From Methanobacterium sp. PtaU1.Bin097 (GTDB lineage Archaea > Methanobacteriota > Methanobacteria > Methanobacteriales > Methanobacteriaceae), in assembly GCA_002067325.1 (NCBI GenBank), contig MVQY01000037.1:6815-70814 (forward strand): DNA of 64,000 nt. The letters run 5' to 3'. Numbering within the stretch: the first letter of the stretch is position 1; every line of letters begins with the position of its first letter. Of the stretch, positions 18,989-28,975 are shown piece by piece. The position numbers and the translations under genes were made by a program. The notes below the pieces were generated by a model. That model was given only the letters and a program-made list of their open reading frames with translations. It ran no database searches and was not told the origin of the DNA.

Positions 18989-20425
18989 GTGAAAAATGAT
19001 AAGTCATCATCAGAATCTGATCATACATCTTCTGAGTTTCATGAACTGGAAGGGAGAACAGAAGGAGTCAACCTGATTTTAGGAGACCCTAAAAAGGCGG
19101 TTATCAAACTTTCCGGACCGATGATCATTGCCATGATTCTTCAAACCACTTATAACCTTGTTAACGCTATCTGGGTTGCTGGTCTTGGGGGAGAAGCCCT
19201 GGCTGCTGTAGGGTTTGTCACACCACTTTTTATGATAATGGTGGGTCTAAGTAACGGTCTGGGTGCTGGTGCCGCTTCATCTGTAGCGCGTTTTATCGGT
19301 GCCGGTGATAAAAGAAGTGCCAACAACGCCGCCATTCATTCCCTGCTAATTACCATCGTGATTTCAGTTATCATTACCTTTCTACTTTTGATATTCCTGG
19401 AACCTATTCTGATTTTCTTAGGAGCAGGAAGCACCCTGGATCTGGCGGTGCAATTCGGTAGGGTGACCTTCGCCGGTACCATCTTCATGTTATTTACAGG
19501 TGCGGCCTATGGTATTCTTCGAGCAGAGGGGGATACTAAAAGAACCATGTATGCCATGGTGGTTTCATCGGTTTTAAACATGGTATTAGACCCTATACTT
19601 ATATATTCAGCGGGCTTAGGAATTTCCGGAGCGGCATATGGTACGGTGATATCCATGGCCATGGTGTCCCTGGTAATTCTATACTGGTTCTTCCTGAAGA
19701 AGGACACCTACGTATCATTCTCACTTAAAGACTTCTTGCCTGATTTTAAAGTGGTTAAAGATGTTCTGTCTGTAGGATTGCCTGCCAGTGCGGAATTTCT
19801 TATAATTTCCATAAACGTTGGTATCCTTAATGGATTACTGGTTTTAGTTGCCGGGACAGATGCAGTTGCAGTCTATTCTGCAGGATGGAGAGTGGTTATG
19901 ATGGCAATACTGCCAATAGTAGCCATTGGAACGTCCGTTATTACCGTTGCCGGGGTCTCATTCGGATCCAGAAAATTTGAAAACCTTTCTATCACCCATA
20001 ACTACTCTGTAAAAATAGGATCTCTTACAGCTTTAATATTGGCTATTTTAACCTTCATATTAGCCCCTTATATGGCGATGTTATTTGCTTACACCCCACA
20101 GAGTGCTTATTTAGCACCGACCATTGCTGCTTTCCTTCAGGTGATGTGTTTCTTCTATATCTTCATGCCTCCGGGGGTTATGTCTGGTTCTATTTTCCAG
20201 GGAACAGGTAAGGGAATGTCTTCATTGACCCTGGCCGTACTTAGAAACATGATACTGGTGATCATCTTCGCGTATATTCTGGCCATACCCCTTAATATGG
20301 GCGAAAGGGGAGTTTGGTGGGGTATTGTAGCGGGAGATATTGTGGGAGGTATAGTTGCCTATGTCTGGGCGCGTTTCTATATAAGAAGACTCCAGGACAC
20401 CTATAAAGGGGAAGTTCTCTCCTAA
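18989..20425 (+). CDS. MATE family efflux transporter
   Basis: Na+ or H+ driven multidrug exporter of the inner membrane; 478 residues with about 12 transmembrane segments in two similar halves (PMIIAMILQTTYNLVNAIWVAGLGGEALAAVG and LPASAEFLIISINVGILN). The first 35 residues are hydrophilic. The GTG at 18989 gives the full frame, but AGGGGACAG lies about 10 nt upstream, so the start is not certain. Substrate unknown. Confidence 0.88.
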   Translation: MKNDKSSSESDHTSSEFHELEGRTEGVNLILGDPKKAVIKLSGPMIIAMILQTTYNLVNAIWVAGLGGEALAAVGFVTPLFMIMVGLSNGLGAGAASSVARFIGAGDKRSANNAAIHSLLITIVISVIITFLLLIFLEPILIFLGAGSTLDLAVQFGRVTFAGTIFMLFTGAAYGILRAEGDTKRTMYAMVVSSVLNMVLDPILIYSAGLGISGAAYGTVISMAMVSLVILYWFFLKKDTYVSFSLKDFLPDFKVVKDVLSVGLPASAEFLIISINVGILNGLLVLVAGTDAVAVYSAGWRVVMMAILPIVAIGTSVITVAGVSFGSRKFENLSITHNYSVKIGSLTALILAILTFILAPYMAMLFAYTPQSAYLAPTIAAFLQVMCFFYIFMPPGVMSGSIFQGTGKGMSSLTLAVLRNMILVIIFAYILAIPLNMGERGVWWGIVAGDIVGGIVAYVWARFYIRRLQDTYKGEVLS

Positions 20426-20586
20426 GTTGAATAAAATCAGGTTTCTTCCATTATGAAATCAGTTACCTTTCATATGGTATTCACCGGTTCAAACTTATGT
20501 AACTCCTGTCAGGGCCCAAAACCTTTTTAAGGTGTTATGACCAACAATTGGTTACTGTAAATTTAAAGTATAACCTACTTTTTTTA

Positions 20587-20638
20587 GGGACACAGTCCCA
20601 TGGATGTGGCGAAAGCTGAACGAAAAGAGGTGTTTTAA
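20587..20638 (+). promoter_or_regulatory. Structured leader or 12-codon uORF of rpl15e
   Basis: GGGAC-ACA-GTCCC makes a 5-bp hairpin (20587-20599). It is followed at once by ATG at 20600, opening a 12-codon frame (MDVAKAERKEVF) whose TAA stop abuts the TTG start of rpl15e. A second small hairpin GGC-GAAA-GCT is within it. This could be an RNA leader controlling a ribosomal protein or a translated leader peptide. Confidence 0.45.
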
Positions 20639-21184
20639 TTGTATAAATATATTAGACAAGCTTGGAAAAATACTGACGACTCCTATATCAAGGAGTTAAT
20701 GCAGAAGAGAGCTCCTGAGTGGAGAAAAGAAAACGTAATTACGAGAATTGACCGACCCACCCGACTTGACCGGGCCAGATCCTTAGGCTACAAAGCAAAA
20801 AAAGGATATGTACTTGTGAGGACCCGTGTCCGTAGGGGTGGAAGGAGAAAAACCCGATTCAAAGCAGGTAGAAGGCCTAAAAGAATGGGTGTAACTAAGA
20901 TCACCCCCCAAAAATCCATAAAGAGGATAGCTGAGGAGAGAGTGGCCAGGAAATACCCCAATTTAGAGGTTTTAAATTCTTACTGGGTATGGGAAGATGG
21001 GAAATTCAAGTTCTATGAAGTTATTCTGGTAGACCCAAACCACCCATCCATTAAAAATGACTCAAACATCAACTGGATAGGGGAAAAACAGCACACCAAC
21101 CGGGTTTTCAGAGGCCTTACCAGTGAAGGTCAAAAGACCAGAGGCCTTCGAAATAAAGGTAAAGGAGCTGAGAAGGTCCGGTAA
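20639..21184 (+). CDS. rpl15e: 50S ribosomal protein L15e
   Basis: Archaeal/eukaryotic large-subunit protein eL15, 181 residues. The N-terminus [11 protein letters not shown] and the basic core [21 protein letters not shown] are characteristic. TTG start, with GAGGTG 7 nt upstream and no alternative ATG consistent with the conserved N-terminus. First gene of the RNA-processing supercluster that runs to 28.9 kb. Confidence 0.97.
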   Translation: MYKYIRQAWKNTDDSYIKELMQKRAPEWRKENVITRIDRPTRLDRARSLGYKAKKGYVLVRTRVRRGGRRKTRFKAGRRPKRMGVTKITPQKSIKRIAEERVARKYPNLEVLNSYWVWEDGKFKFYEVILVDPNHPSIKNDSNINWIGEKQHTNRVFRGLTSEGQKTRGLRNKGKGAEKVR

Positions 21185-21187
21185 ATA

Positions 21188-21601
21188 ATGATCCATAACA
21201 TCTCTTATCGAACCTTTGTTTATGGAACAGAAAACGAGGAAAAAGTGAAAACAGCAGTTAAAACTCTTTTTCCCAACTCCTCACCCCAAAAGGAATACAC
21301 TGAAGGCTACTGGAAAAATCCAGTACTAATTTTGCACGATAAAATCGAAAAAAAGAAGGAGATCAGAGATTTTATCGGTACACTCCAAGATACATCTACT
21401 GCAGATAAAATCCGGAAGGATCTAGATAGGAAGATGGATGATAAAGGCAACTTATTTCTCCGTTTTGATAAACAAAGGGCCTATCTTGATGAACTAGAGA
21501 TAGTGGAACATGGTGACTCCATCCATGTTAAGATCAAAATCGCAGCATACCCGGCCCGAAAAGAAGTTGCCATGAAACTTGCCAGGCAAATTTGGGGGTG
21601 A
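21188..21601 (+). CDS. RNA-binding protein of the DUF54 (PF01877) family
   Basis: A 137-residue predicted RNA-binding protein found in archaeal exosome/RNase P clusters (MIHNISYRTFVYGTE...LFLRFDKQRAYLDELEI). It begins 4 nt after rpl15e and ends 2 nt before rnp3, so it is translated within the operon. Thought to be an exosome-linked protein, not experimentally defined. Confidence 0.82.
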   Translation: MIHNISYRTFVYGTENEEKVKTAVKTLFPNSSPQKEYTEGYWKNPVLILHDKIEKKKEIRDFIGTLQDTSTADKIRKDLDRKMDDKGNLFLRFDKQRAYLDELEIVEHGDSIHVKIKIAAYPARKEVAMKLARQIWG

Positions 21602-21603
21602 AG

Positions 21604-22332
21604 ATGATTTTATTTTTTGATTTCCATGTAAAAGATGATCCTGAACTGGTTAAAGAAGCTGATAGATTAGGGTATGCTGGTTTAACACTGTTTTCGAATG
21701 GAAATGGGAATAATTCTAATGGAAATGAGAATAAAGTTGAAGTTGCAAGTGGAGAAACAACAAACCAGGAAAATTCCATTAAGAAAGAAAATCCTATCAA
21801 AACTTATAAAGGAGTCTTCATTTCCGCGAAAAACCCAGAAAACATGAGGCAGAAGGTTAAAAAGTCCAGGAAAAATGCCGATGTTATCATGGTGCGTGGT
21901 GGTGACCAGAAGATAAACAGAGCGGCCTGTGAAGATCCTCAGGTAGATATACTATCAGCACCCTACCTAAAACGGAGAGACTGTGGCATCAACCATGTTA
22001 TGGCCAAAAAAGCCGCCCTTAACGAAGTGGCAGTTGAATTAAACATTAAATATCTGATTAAAACTAATTCTTATCTACATTACAAGGTATTATCTCATTT
22101 TAGGGAGATAATTAAATTGAAAAGGAAATATGGCTTTCCCCTCATCATCACCAGCGATGCAGAGTCCATCTACGACCTGCACATACCCCAGGATCTAATT
22201 GCCTTATCGGGATGTTTTGGAATGGATCGGGAAGAAGCAGAAGCTGCACTTTCTGAAACTCCACAGAAAATAATTGAAAGGAGTGAAACTAGAGATAAAG
22301 TCGTTGTAGACGGAGTTAAGATTATCGAGTAG
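21604..22332 (+). CDS. rnp3: Ribonuclease P protein component 3 (Rpp30)
   Basis: TIM-barrel-like protein subunit of RNase P, acting with the RNA and Pop5 in 5' maturation of tRNA. 242 residues, from ATG at 21604 with GGGGGTG 3 nt before (upstream TTG and GTG codons in frame would place the start inside that site). Typical segments are FFDFHV, RGGDQKINRAACEDPQVDILS and SDAESIYDLHIPQDL. Residues 31-66 are an Asn/Gly/Ser/Glu-rich insert of low complexity not expected in the family. Next to rnp2. Confidence 0.92.
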   Translation: MILFFDFHVKDDPELVKEADRLGYAGLTLFSNGNGNNSNGNENKVEVASGETTNQENSIKKENPIKTYKGVFISAKNPENMRQKVKKSRKNADVIMVRGGDQKINRAACEDPQVDILSAPYLKRRDCGINHVMAKKAALNEVAVELNIKYLIKTNSYLHYKVLSHFREIIKLKRKYGFPLIITSDAESIYDLHIPQDLIALSGCFGMDREEAEAALSETPQKIIERSETRDKVVVDGVKIIE

Positions 22333-22396
22333 GATTATTGACATTATAGGAGTAGAAATATCATAAAGTAAGATTGCCGATTTTACCGTGGTTTAA

Positions 22397-22777
22397 ATGA
22401 AGCTTAAAATATTACCCCCGCATCTCAGGAACAAGAAAAGATACCTGGCATTTGAAGTCCGGTCGCAAAATCCCCTCACCCGTGATGAAGTAATATCACT
22501 CATATGGGGGGCTGCAGGAGGTTTATACGGCTCCTGTGGTGTCAGCCGCTTTGATCTGTGGGTGGTTAAGGTATGGAAATGTAATTCATCCGGGCAGAAT
22601 ATTACTAAGGGAATTCTCCGCTGCAGGAGGGAGGAGGTCGACAGGGTAAGATCGGTTTTTCCAGTTATAAATCGTTTTAAAGGTAAAAGAGTAGTATTCC
22701 ATACATTAGGTGTTTCTGGGACAATTAAATCAGCGAGACGTAAATTTATTAAAGAGGGTTCACAAAGTTTATTTTAA
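22397..22777 (+). CDS. rnp2: Ribonuclease P protein component 2 (Pop5)
   Basis: Small RNA-binding subunit of RNase P, partner of Rpp30 encoded just upstream. 126 residues; begins MKLKILPPHLRNKKRYLAFEV, with the conserved GAAGGLYGSCG and FHTLGVSGTIKSARRKF. Start ATG lies 64 bp after rnp3; the ribosome-binding site is weak. The 165-bp gap downstream separates it from the proteasome/exosome genes. Confidence 0.93.
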   Translation: MKLKILPPHLRNKKRYLAFEVRSQNPLTRDEVISLIWGAAGGLYGSCGVSRFDLWVVKVWKCNSSGQNITKGILRCRREEVDRVRSVFPVINRFKGKRVVFHTLGVSGTIKSARRKFIKEGSQSLF

Positions 22778-22942
22778 TTATTGATTAATTTTTAATTCGA
22801 ATCTTTTTTATAGTAAAATTATTATAAGATATTATTGTTATTTTCTTGATACTAAAAAATATCTGGTAATTAACTAAATCATAAAGAAAGGGTTTAAAGA
22901 GTACGTTCATTTCGTAATTAAAAAAAATGAGAGGTATATTAT

Positions 22943-23701
22943 ATGCAACCGTTTCCAGCAGCAGGATATGATAAGGGTATATCCATATTTAGCCCCGATG
23001 GAAGGCTTTTCCAAGTTGAATATGCAAGAGAAGCCGTAAAGCGAGGTACAACTTCATTGGGCGTTAAATCAACGGAAGGAGTGGTGCTGGTGGTAGATAA
23101 AAGACCAACCAGCAAACTGGTAGAGCCCAAATCAATTGAAAAGATATTCAAGATCGATGAGCATATAGGCGCAGCAACGTCAGGTCTGGTGGCAGATGCC
23201 AGAAACTTAATCGAGAAGGCCAGGATGGAATCCCAGATCAACAGAATAACCTATAACGAGCCCATACGTGTAGAAGCACTGGCCAAGAAGATATGTGACC
23301 TGAAACAGATGTACACCCAGCACGGTGGGGTAAGGCCATTCGGTTCAGCCCTGATAATAGGCGGAGTAAACGATACTGGCTGCCGGTTATTTGAAACCGA
23401 CCCCAGCGGGGCGCTGATAGAGTACAAGGCCACCGCTATAGGTTCAGGAAGGACCAATGCCATGGATGAATTTGAGAAAAAATATAGGGAAGACATGAAC
23501 CTGGAAGAAGCCATGGAACTGGCACTCGACGCTGTATATGAAGCAACTGAAGGAAAAACCACAGTAGAAAGCGTGGAGATAGCGGTAGTGGAAAGTGCCA
23601 CCAAGAAATTCAGAAAACTAACCGATGACGAGATAGCCGAACACGTTGAAGAATTACTTTTAAGAAAACCTAAAGAAACAGAAGGAGAAGAAGAGGAATA
23701 A
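22943..23701 (+). CDS. psmA: Proteasome subunit alpha
   Basis: Outer-ring subunit of the 20S proteasome. 252 residues; N-terminal gate motif [20 protein letters not shown] and core [23 protein letters not shown] follows GAGAGGTAT. It starts a tight run with the SBDS gene 4 nt downstream, then rrp4, rrp41 and rrp42. The beta subunit is not in the window. Confidence 0.97.
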   Translation: MQPFPAAGYDKGISIFSPDGRLFQVEYAREAVKRGTTSLGVKSTEGVVLVVDKRPTSKLVEPKSIEKIFKIDEHIGAATSGLVADARNLIEKARMESQINRITYNEPIRVEALAKKICDLKQMYTQHGGVRPFGSALIIGGVNDTGCRLFETDPSGALIEYKATAIGSGRTNAMDEFEKKYREDMNLEEAMELALDAVYEATEGKTTVESVEIAVVESATKKFRKLTDDEIAEHVEELLLRKPKETEGEEEE

Positions 23702-23705
23702 GATA

Positions 23706-24398
23706 ATGGTAACTCTTGAAGACGCAGTAATAGCCCGACTGGAATATTACGGCGAACACTTTGAAATTCTGGTAGACCCAGACCTGGCTGCTGATTTCAA
23801 GAGGGGTAAAGAGATAGAACTGGAAGACATACTGGCCGTGGAAGAGATATTCAAGGATGCTAAGAAAGGAGATAAAGCATCCGAAGAGGCCATGTTAAAG
23901 GCTTTTGAAACCACCGACCCAGCTGAAGTCGCTGCCTTTATAATAAAAAAAGGACAGGTGCAGTTAACTGCCCAGCAACGTAAAGAGATGCAGGAAGAAA
24001 AGAGGAAGATGATCGTAGCTACCATAACCAGGGAAGCAATAAATCCTCAGACAAAACTTCCCCATCCAGCAAGAAGAATAGAAATAGCCATGGAAGAAGC
24101 TAAAATACACGTAGACCCATTTAAGAGCGTTGATGAGCAGGTTACAGAGACCTTAAAAGCCATCCGTACCAAGATACCCATCAAATTTGAAAAGGTCCAG
24201 GTAGCCATAAAGATACCGGGGGACGTCCAGGGGAAAGTGTACAGCATCATCCCCGAATTCGGGACCACTAAAAACGAGGAATGGCAGCGGGATGGTTCAT
24301 GGATAGCTGTGGTGGAAATACCCGGCGGTATGCAGGACAACTTCTATCAAAGGTTGAACGAGTTAACCCACGGACAGTTAGAGACCAAACTATTATAA
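23706..24398 (+). CDS. sdo1: Ribosome maturation protein SBDS/Sdo1
   Basis: Shwachman-Bodian-Diamond family protein that helps release anti-association factor aIF6 from 50S subunits. 230 residues with the FYSH N-terminal domain ([23 protein letters not shown]), a helical middle domain and a C-terminal ferredoxin-like domain. Starts 4 nt after psmA. Confidence 0.95.
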   Translation: MVTLEDAVIARLEYYGEHFEILVDPDLAADFKRGKEIELEDILAVEEIFKDAKKGDKASEEAMLKAFETTDPAEVAAFIIKKGQVQLTAQQRKEMQEEKRKMIVATITREAINPQTKLPHPARRIEIAMEEAKIHVDPFKSVDEQVTETLKAIRTKIPIKFEKVQVAIKIPGDVQGKVYSIIPEFGTTKNEEWQRDGSWIAVVEIPGGMQDNFYQRLNELTHGQLETKLL

Positions 24399-24519
24399 AA
24401 ATTACCCATAAACCAATATCAAAATATTATAATACATAACCAATGTTATTAATAACGATACCAAACAGAGTACTATAGGAGACTTATTCTTATTTTTTCT
24501 TAAAATAGGAGGATTTTCA

Positions 24520-25284
24520 GTGATATTTATAGAAGATAAACAGATGGTAATACCAGGAGATGTGCTGGCAGACAAGGAGTACCAGTCAGGGAGAGGAACT
24601 TTCAAGGAGGATGATAAGATATGTTCCTCACTGGTGGGTCTGGTGGCCATAAGAGATAAAAAAATCAGCGTCATACCCCTGCAAAGTAAATACATCCCTA
24701 AAAGGGGAGACGTGGTAATTGGAGAAATAACAGACATCAGATTTTCCATGTGGAATCTGGATATAAACTCACCTTATTCTGGAATTTTACCCGCATCAGA
24801 TGTTTTTGGAAAGGAAAAAAGAGATTTAAACAAAGCATTTAACGTGGGAGATGTCTTATTTTTACGGGTAGTCGATGTCGACGAAGTAAAAAAGGTAAAA
24901 TTAGGCCTTAAGGGACGGGGCCTGGGGAAATTCAGGGACGGAATACTCATCTACATAACCCCCACCAAAGTACCCCGACTGATCGGTAAAAAGGGATCCA
25001 TGATCAACATGATCAAGGATGAGACCAAATGTGAAGTGGTAGTGGGACAAAACGGAGTAGTATGGGTAAAAGGCGACCCCTCCATGGAGAGGGTGGCTGA
25101 GAAAGTCATAAACATGATCGAAGAACAGGCCCATACCTCAGGATTAACCGACCGGGTAAGGAACATGCTTTTCGAACTTCTGGGTAAAGAAATACCCGAA
25201 AAAGAGGAAAAACCAGAAGCAACCGAAGAAGCAACCGATGAAGAGGAAGAAGAGGAAGAAAACGGAGAAAATTTAATTCAATAG
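24520..25284 (+). CDS. rrp4: Exosome complex RNA-binding protein Rrp4
   Basis: Cap subunit that guides RNA into the Rrp41/Rrp42 ring. An S1 domain ([19 protein letters not shown]) is followed by a KH domain ([19 protein letters not shown]). The C-terminus ends in a Glu-rich tail (about residues 223-254) with a run of acidic residues, longer than needed for the fold. GTG start, with AGGAGG 8 nt upstream. 254 residues. Precedes rrp41 by 28 bp. Confidence 0.95.
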   Translation: MIFIEDKQMVIPGDVLADKEYQSGRGTFKEDDKICSSLVGLVAIRDKKISVIPLQSKYIPKRGDVVIGEITDIRFSMWNLDINSPYSGILPASDVFGKEKRDLNKAFNVGDVLFLRVVDVDEVKKVKLGLKGRGLGKFRDGILIYITPTKVPRLIGKKGSMINMIKDETKCEVVVGQNGVVWVKGDPSMERVAEKVINMIEEQAHTSGLTDRVRNMLFELLGKEIPEKEEKPEATEEATDEEEEEEENGENLIQ

Positions 25285-25312
25285 AATTGAATTAAAACAA
25301 AATTAAAGTAAG

Positions 25313-26041
25313 GTGATTACAATTATAACCAATAAAATTTTAGGTAAAAATTCTACGTCCAGTAAAAGAGCCGATGGACGGGCTTCTGATGAATTAAGAC
25401 CATTTAAAATTGAGGCAGGAGTTTTAGAGAGGGCAGATGGATCAGCCTATCTGGAACTGGGAGGTAATAAAGTTATCGTGGCAGTGTACGGTCCCCGGGA
25501 GCTGCACATAAGAAGATTGATGCAGCCAGACAGAGCAGTGCTCAGGTGTAGATACAACATGGCGCCCTTCTCTGTAGATGACCGGAAAAGACCAGGACCA
25601 GACCGTAGATCAGTGGAGATATCCAAGATAACTTCAGAAGCACTGATGCCCGCAGTATTCCTGGAAAAATTCCCCAGATCAACCATCGACGTATTCATAG
25701 AAGTATTGGAAGCTGAGGGAGGAACTAGATGTGCCGGTATAACTGCGGCATCCGTGGCATTAGCCGATGCAGGTGTCCCCATGCGTGACCTGGTAGTGGC
25801 CTGTGCCGCTGGAAAATCCGAGGGTGAAGTCGTACTGGACCTTTCAGAAGTTGAAGATAAAGATGGTGAAGCAGATGTACCAGTGGCCATCATGCCCCGT
25901 ACAGGAGAGGTAACCCTGCTGCAGAGTGATGGAAATTTAACACCTGAGGAATTCGGAAAAGCCCTGAATTTAGCCATAGAAGGGTGTATGAAATTATCCG
26001 AAGCACAGAAAGAAGCTATAATAAAGAGGTACGGTGATTAA
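25313..26041 (+). CDS. rrp41: Exosome exonuclease subunit Rrp41
   Basis: Catalytic RNase PH-fold subunit, a 3'-5' phosphorolytic exonuclease. 242 residues counted from GTG 25313. The core [28 protein letters not shown] and catalytic/phosphate site segments [18 protein letters not shown] and [13 protein letters not shown] are all present. The start is unusual: GTG 25313 is itself inside AGGTGAT, the normal ribosome-binding site here, and the codon at the expected distance (25322) is ATT. No ATG occurs before the conserved core. Followed by rrp42 with 1 nt spacing. Confidence 0.95.
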   Translation: MITIITNKILGKNSTSSKRADGRASDELRPFKIEAGVLERADGSAYLELGGNKVIVAVYGPRELHIRRLMQPDRAVLRCRYNMAPFSVDDRKRPGPDRRSVEISKITSEALMPAVFLEKFPRSTIDVFIEVLEAEGGTRCAGITAASVALADAGVPMRDLVVACAAGKSEGEVVLDLSEVEDKDGEADVPVAIMPRTGEVTLLQSDGNLTPEEFGKALNLAIEGCMKLSEAQKEAIIKRYGD

Positions 26042-26042
26042 A

Positions 26043-26849
26043 ATGGGAGTTACAATTATTCCTGAAATAATAAGAGAAAGCTTAAACAACCTGGTAAAGA
26101 ATGGAGAAAGGTCCGACGACCGATCATTTGATGATTACCGGGATATCTACCTGGAAACCGGGGTGATAAGTAAGGCGGAAGGATCTGCCCGGGTTAAAAT
26201 CGGTAAAACCCAGATAATGGTGGGTGCCAAACCCCAGATCGGCGAACCATTCTCTGACACACCCAACGTGGGTGTTCTAATGACCAACTCCGAATTAATA
26301 CCCATGGCATCTCCAGATTTCGAGCCAGGACCCCCAGATGAACGTTCTGTTGAACTGGCAAGGGTAACTGACCGCTGCATGAGAGAAGCGGGAGTGGTTG
26401 ATCTGGAAAAACTCTGTATCATAGAGGGTAAAAAGGTGTGGATGATCTTCCTGGACCTCCATATAATAGACTACGATGGAAACCTAATGGATGCAGCAGT
26501 ACTGGGAAGTATGGCGGCCCTCATGGACGCCAAGATCCCAGAAGCCAAAGTGGAAGATGATGAAGTGGTTATCGACCCAGAAAAGAAGGTATCCCTCCCC
26601 ATAAAAGAAAAGGCGCTGATGTGCACCTTCGCCAAGATAGGCGGCGAATTAATAGTTGACCCTTCCTTAGAAGAGGAACAGGTCATGGACGCCCGTATCT
26701 CCATAGGCATGAGAGCAGACGGTAGTATCTGCGCCATGCAGAAAGGCGGTATGCAACCTTTAAACAAGGATGAGATCCTAAAAGCCGTGGAAAGGACCGG
26801 GGAGATAACCAAGAAACTCATGGAACATCTGCCACAGAACAATCAATAA
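26043..26849 (+). CDS. rrp42: Exosome subunit Rrp42
   Basis: Structural RNase PH-fold partner of Rrp41 in the hexameric ring. 268 residues from ATG 26043, chosen since GGTGAT (last codons of rrp41) is 4 nt upstream; a GTG at 26034 lies inside that site. Typical segments are [20 protein letters not shown] and [19 protein letters not shown]. Confidence 0.95.
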   Translation: MGVTIIPEIIRESLNNLVKNGERSDDRSFDDYRDIYLETGVISKAEGSARVKIGKTQIMVGAKPQIGEPFSDTPNVGVLMTNSELIPMASPDFEPGPPDERSVELARVTDRCMREAGVVDLEKLCIIEGKKVWMIFLDLHIIDYDGNLMDAAVLGSMAALMDAKIPEAKVEDDEVVIDPEKKVSLPIKEKALMCTFAKIGGELIVDPSLEEEQVMDARISIGMRADGSICAMQKGGMQPLNKDEILKAVERTGEITKKLMEHLPQNNQ

Positions 26850-26914
26850 GTAACTGAAAAACTAACCAATTTACAGGTTAAAAATTTACAAGATTAAATA
26901 TTCAAGGTGATAAT

Positions 26915-27184
26915 ATGGCAAGAACAAAGAAAGTAGGGGTAACCGGAAGATTCGGTGCCCGATACGGTAGGAAAGCAAAGAGAACCGTAAAGAAGATAGA
27001 AGAAAACATGAAAAAATACCATACCTGCCCTCAGTGTGACAGGCCTGGTGTAAAAAGAGTTTCCACTGGCATATGGAAGTGCCGTAAATGTAACACAGTA
27101 TTTACTGGTGGAGCATACCTTCCATCAACACCAATGGGTAAAACCGCAGCCAGGAACATCAAGAGGATTGTAGGAGGAACATAA
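26915..27184 (+). CDS. rpl37ae: 50S ribosomal protein L37Ae
   Basis: Zinc-ribbon ribosomal protein eL43, 89 residues; CPQC and CRKC form the metal site. N-terminus [20 protein letters not shown] is diagnostic. AGGTGATAAT precedes ATG. rpoP begins 1 nt after the stop. Confidence 0.96.
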   Translation: MARTKKVGVTGRFGARYGRKAKRTVKKIEENMKKYHTCPQCDRPGVKRVSTGIWKCRKCNTVFTGGAYLPSTPMGKTAARNIKRIVGGT

Positions 27185-27185
27185 T

Positions 27186-27317
27186 TTGTATAAATGTGCT
27201 AAATGCGGTGTCCTGGTAGATATCAAAGGATACACCGAATCAAAATGTCCCAGCTGCCGGTACAGAATCCTCTTTAAGGAAGTACCTCCGGTAAGAAGGG
27301 TGTTAAAATCCAGATAG
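27186..27317 (+). CDS. rpoP: RNA polymerase subunit P (Rpb12-like)
   Basis: A 43-residue zinc-ribbon subunit of the archaeal RNA polymerase: CAKC near the N-terminus and CPSC further on, ending RRVLKSR. TTG start, 1 nt after rpl37ae, so it depends on coupled translation. Too short for standard gene calling, but position and Cys spacing are typical. Confidence 0.92.
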   Translation: MYKCAKCGVLVDIKGYTESKCPSCRYRILFKEVPPVRRVLKSR

Positions 27318-27396
27318 ACCAGGCAACTAGATAAGAACTAGTAATCTACAAATAAAACAGCAATCAATATTTACCCGTAAATGCGGATATAGTCTA

Positions 27397-27969
27397 ATGT
27401 TAATAACCACATCCAGAAAGCCATCTCCCCGAACCCGGTCCTTTGCCGGAAGCCTGGAAAGAGTTTTTAACTCTAAATACATAAACCGGGGCAAGATGAG
27501 TATGCGAGATGTGCTCCTTAAATTAAGGGCATCGGACCATACTAAGGTAGCGGTTATATCCGAGATGAAGGGTAATCCCAGCAGGATAGAATTCTTCAAT
27601 CTGGAAGGCGATTCAATCCTTATCATGGATATTACTGTCTCCAATCCCATGGGTAGCGGTAGAGTTAAGAAAAAAGAGTTACGGCTCAGATGGCAACTGG
27701 ACGAGCCAGATCTCAGAGGGATTGGATTAGCTCCCAGAGATAATAGCTCAACTCTTAAAGAGACGATCATCTACGTCTTAGAAGTCCCGGAAGATCCAGT
27801 CGATCTGATTCGGAAGGACACCCTTAAGGATGAAATGAGAGAGTATTCAAATTCCAATTTAGTACTGGTTAAGGATGAAGAAAGTAAAGCATTGATGGAG
27901 TTCCATGACCAGGAGGGACAGATAACCGGGCCCCGGATATACATACATAAGTGTAGAACTGGTGATTAA
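27397..27969 (+). CDS. Brix domain protein (Imp4-like rRNA biogenesis factor)
   Basis: A 190-residue single Brix domain, beginning LITTSRKPSPRTRSFAGSLE with GKMSMRDV; archaeal relative of Imp4/Rpf2 proteins, involved in rRNA processing. Overlaps no neighbour; Pcc1 starts directly at the base after its stop. The ribosome-binding site is weak. Confidence 0.9.
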   Translation: MLITTSRKPSPRTRSFAGSLERVFNSKYINRGKMSMRDVLLKLRASDHTKVAVISEMKGNPSRIEFFNLEGDSILIMDITVSNPMGSGRVKKKELRLRWQLDEPDLRGIGLAPRDNSSTLKETIIYVLEVPEDPVDLIRKDTLKDEMREYSNSNLVLVKDEESKALMEFHDQEGQITGPRIYIHKCRTGD

Positions 27970-28230
27970 ATGACACTTCGAGGGGTGGACATGGAGTTTC
28001 AGATAGAATTCCAGGATGTAAAACAGGCAGAAATAGTCTTGAAGGCACTAGAGCCTGAGGTAGATTCTTCCCCATCTGAAAGATCCCGGGTGGAGTTGAA
28101 CTTAACCGGTAAGGTACTGGATGTAAACATCACTGCTTCAGACGCTACATCTTTAAGGGCGTCGGTGAACTCCTATCTAAGGTGGATAATGCTGTCCCTG
28201 GATGTATTGAATGTGAATAAATCGATGTAA
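27970..28230 (+). CDS. KEOPS complex subunit Pcc1
   Basis: Small dimerising subunit of KEOPS, which makes t6A on tRNA. 86 residues, with the pattern FEFQ...VLKALEPEVDSSPSERSRVEL and DATSLRASVNSYLRWI. Two starts are possible: ATG 27970 with GGTGATTAA before it, or ATG 27991 with GAGGGGTG before it; the second gives 79 residues beginning MEFQIEF, closer to family length. The Brix/Pcc1/prefoldin order is usual in archaea. Confidence 0.85.
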   Translation: MTLRGVDMEFQIEFQDVKQAEIVLKALEPEVDSSPSERSRVELNLTGKVLDVNITASDATSLRASVNSYLRWIMLSLDVLNVNKSM

Positions 28231-28283
28231 TAAAAGATTAAAACTTTAATTAAACGTTAAATTTTAATTTAGAGGTGAATGAA

Positions 28284-28642
<359 letters not shown>

Positions 28643-28646
<4 letters not shown>

Positions 28647-28915
28647 GAAGGCTAACCGACGAGGAACTGGGTAAGGTCTCAGAGGTAGCTGTGGAAGCTG
28701 CAGAAAACTATATACTTTCCAGGGTTTCCAAAAAAGAGATCCTGGACCTGGATATAAACGCTGATATCACATACGAAGATGTATTGAACGTGGATATAAC
28801 GGTAGATATTGATTTGGATGAGTTATCTGCTGCTGATGAAAATGAAATAGCAGAAAGTGCAGTGGATGCAGCTTTAAAAGAATTAGATGTTTTTATCGAT
28901 GAAAATTTTAGGTGA
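28643..28915 (+). CDS. DUF3194 family protein
   Basis: A 90-residue acidic archaeal protein ([23 protein letters not shown]...[24 protein letters not shown]) of the DUF3194 family usually found beside prefoldin beta. TTG start overlapping the pfdB stop, so translation is coupled. Function unknown. Last gene of the supercluster. Confidence 0.78.
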
Positions 28916-28975
28916 ACAATTTTATTCTTAATTAATTAATTTTTTTTTATTTAAAAACGAAAGTGGGGTATATCT

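Noticed and set aside
20600..20638. Box C/D or k-turn RNA in the rpl15e leader
   Set aside because: GATG and CTGA elements are present but the stems needed for a k-turn do not pair in register; kept only as a generic leader candidate.
25447..25977. 176-codon minus-strand frame opposite rrp41
   Set aside because: Antisense shadow of a firmly identified gene.
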